Positions 5,285 through 6,324 of a stretch of 6,324 bases of DNA are shown here, piece after piece. The notes beneath the pieces are model-generated. The model was not told where the DNA came from. It saw only the letters and a program-made list of their open reading frames with translations, and ran no database searches. Source of the stretch: an uncultured Mycoplasmatota bacterium. GTDB lineage: Bacteria > Bacillota_I > Bacilli_A > RF39 > UBA660. The DNA is taken from positions 1 to 6,324 of the forward strand of contig CAOKLK010000043.1 in the NCBI GenBank assembly GCA_948469295.1. Direction: 5' to 3'. Made by a program: the position numbers and the translations under genes. Within the stretch, counting starts at the first letter, position 1. Each line of letters opens with the position of its first letter.

Positions 5285-6324
5285 ATGGATAAAAAGAAAA
5301 TAATACTAATGACAGGAATCAGTGTCGTTTTATTATTAGTAATTGGAGTAAGTTATGCGTATTGGACAAAAACTTTTTTTCAAACAGATGAAAATGTAGT
5401 GGTAACAGATTGTTTTAAAATCGAATTTACCGATAAAAATCCCATTTCCTTAAGTAATGCCTTTCCTTTATTGGATGAAAATGGATTAAAAACAGTACCT
5501 TATACATTTACAATAACAAATATTTGTAATACAAGTGCAAAATATCAAATAAATATAGAAACCTTAGGAACAGAAGGAAAAGTATTACCAGATAAGTATT
5601 TAAAAGTGAATTTAAAAGAAGGAGAATCGTCTAAGATTACAACGAAATTAGATAAAGAATTAAATCCTAAGTTAAATACAGAAACTACAATAGAAAATGC
5701 GTTAGCAGCTTATAAATTGTATGAAGGAATATTAGATCCAAATGAGACGAAAGAATACAATTTAAGAATGTGGATGGATGAAGATGTAACTCCAGACATG
5801 GAAGATAGCATGAATGCCAGTTATAAAGGAAAGGTAAGTATCATAACCAGTTATTATCAAGATAAGAGAGGTACTTTGAAAGCAACAGTTGCATATCAAG
5901 GAATTTCCGAATTAGTTCCATATAAAGCGAATATCACAAAAGTAATAATAGAAGATGAAATGGATTCAAAAGAAACCGAATTAACGTTTGATTTATCAGC
6001 GAGTCAAGATGGAAGTGTAATGAGTTATTTAATGTCAAATGATGATAGTGAAACATATACATTATATTTGCAATCGGATGGAGGAATCAAAGCAAATTCA
6101 AATAGTAGTTATTTATTTTATGATTTTTCCAAATTAGAAAGTATTGAAGGAATGGAAAACTTTGATACAAGTAAAGTAACAAATATGGGGGCCATGTTTT
6201 ATGGCTGTAACAGCTTAACCAGTTTAGATGTGAGGCATTTTGATACAAGTAAAGTAACAAATATGGGGGCCATGTTTAATGGCTGTAACAGCTTAACCAG
6301 TTTAGATGTGAGGCATTTTGATAC
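5285..6324 (+). CDS. Surface protein: SipW/TasA-like N-terminus plus BspA-type 26-residue repeats (3'-truncated by window)
   Basis: The frame is open from ATG 5285 to the end of the window (346 codons seen), so the C-terminus is missing. Residues 3-5 are lysines, followed by a hydrophobic stretch (6-22) and SYAYWT (23-28). This resembles the signal region of TasA/camelysin-type exported proteins processed by SipW-like signal peptidases; there is no lipobox. Residues about 34-190 look like an extracellular beta-rich domain of that type, with PYTFTITNICN (72-82) and only two cysteines, C43 and C81, which could form a disulphide. Residues about 200-290 contain DGSVMSYLM and QSDGGIKANSNSSYLFYDF, a segment I associate with the start of BspA/DUF285 repeat arrays. 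From 293 come tandem 26-residue repeats with the FDTSKVTNM...MF..C.SLTSLDV pattern. BspA-type repeats occur in adhesins, so attachment to host or neighbouring cells is a reasonable inference. Whether a sortase motif follows cannot be seen. Confidence 0.85.
   Translation, partial: MDKKKIILMTGISVVLLLVIGVSYAYWTKTFFQTDENVVVTDCFKIEFTDKNPISLSNAFPLLDENGLKTVPYTFTITNICNTSAKYQINIETLGTEGKVLPDKYLKVNLKEGESSKITTKLDKELNPKLNTETTIENALAAYKLYEGILDPNETKEYNLRMWMDEDVTPDMEDSMNASYKGKVSIITSYYQDKRGTLKATVAYQGISELVPYKANITKVIIEDEMDSKETELTFDLSASQDGSVMSYLMSNDDSETYTLYLQSDGGIKANSNSSYLFYDFSKLESIEGMENFDTSKVTNMGAMFYGCNSLTSLDVRHFDTSKVTNMGAMFNGCNSLTSLDVRHFD
6161..6324 (+). repeat. Tandem 78-bp repeats encoding BspA-type leucine-rich units
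   Basis: Two full units (6161-6238 and 6239-6316) and the first eight bases of a third (6317-6324) are visible. The two full copies differ at one position only, T6200 versus A6278, changing Tyr to Asn. The period of 78 bases is exactly 26 codons, so gain or loss of units keeps the frame. The array continues past the window. Confidence 0.95.

Noticed and set aside
1..6324. Mycoplasma-type genetic code (TGA as tryptophan), given the low G+C
   Set aside because: All six tryptophan codons seen are TGG and no TGA interrupts a conserved reading frame. TGA is also not used as a stop here, so its meaning is not formally proven.
6161..6324. CRISPR-like array from the regular 78-base periodicity
   Set aside because: The repeats are directly adjacent without unique spacers and encode an in-frame 26-residue protein repeat.

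Overview
The window is AT-rich (roughly one-third G+C by eye) and carries a classic low-GC Gram-positive gene set: the translation operon infC-rpmI-rplT, a stand-alone Ppx/GppA-like gene, the cell-division pair ftsA-ftsZ, and the 5' part of a BspA-type leucine-rich-repeat surface protein. All six tryptophan codons I can see are TGG, no TGA lies inside a gene, and the visible stops are TAA or TAG, so nothing points to the mycoplasma code. Strong AGGAGG-type ribosome binding sites, a leader-controlled infC operon, and a SipW/TasA-like N-terminus joined to 26-residue surface repeats suggest an uncultured or gut-type member of the Bacilli (Erysipelotrichales/RF39-like Bacillota). This placement is inference; no rRNA is present.

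Layout, all on the + strand. 1-72: nothing I can support. 73-101: a near-consensus sigma-A promoter. About 108-254: a structured leader with mutually exclusive pairings, consistent with the L20 leader that controls infC operons in Firmicutes, plus a 14-codon leader ORF that ends on the infC start. 255-1568: infC (non-canonical AUA or AUU start), rpmI, and rplT with an unusual C-terminal extension. 1581-1616: a strong intrinsic terminator. 1665-2583: a monocistronic Ppx/GppA-like gene with its own extended -10 promoter, followed by a small terminator. 2675-5043: a perfectly spaced promoter and the tightly coupled ftsA-ftsZ pair, ending at a terminator (5090-5121) and a second inverted-repeat block. 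5222 to the end: promoter and 5' portion of a secreted or membrane-anchored repeat protein that runs off the window with no stop.

How the genes work together: IF3, L35 and L20 form a co-regulated ribosome module in which L20 probably represses the operon through the leader and IF3 probably limits its own synthesis through the poor start codon. FtsA anchors FtsZ to the membrane to build the Z-ring. The Ppx/GppA-like gene is an independent unit whose key acidic residues are changed. I see no phage, CRISPR, transposon or defence system. The most unusual points are the infC leader and start arrangement, the extended L20, the altered Ppx/GppA active site and the nearly identical 78-bp surface-protein repeats.
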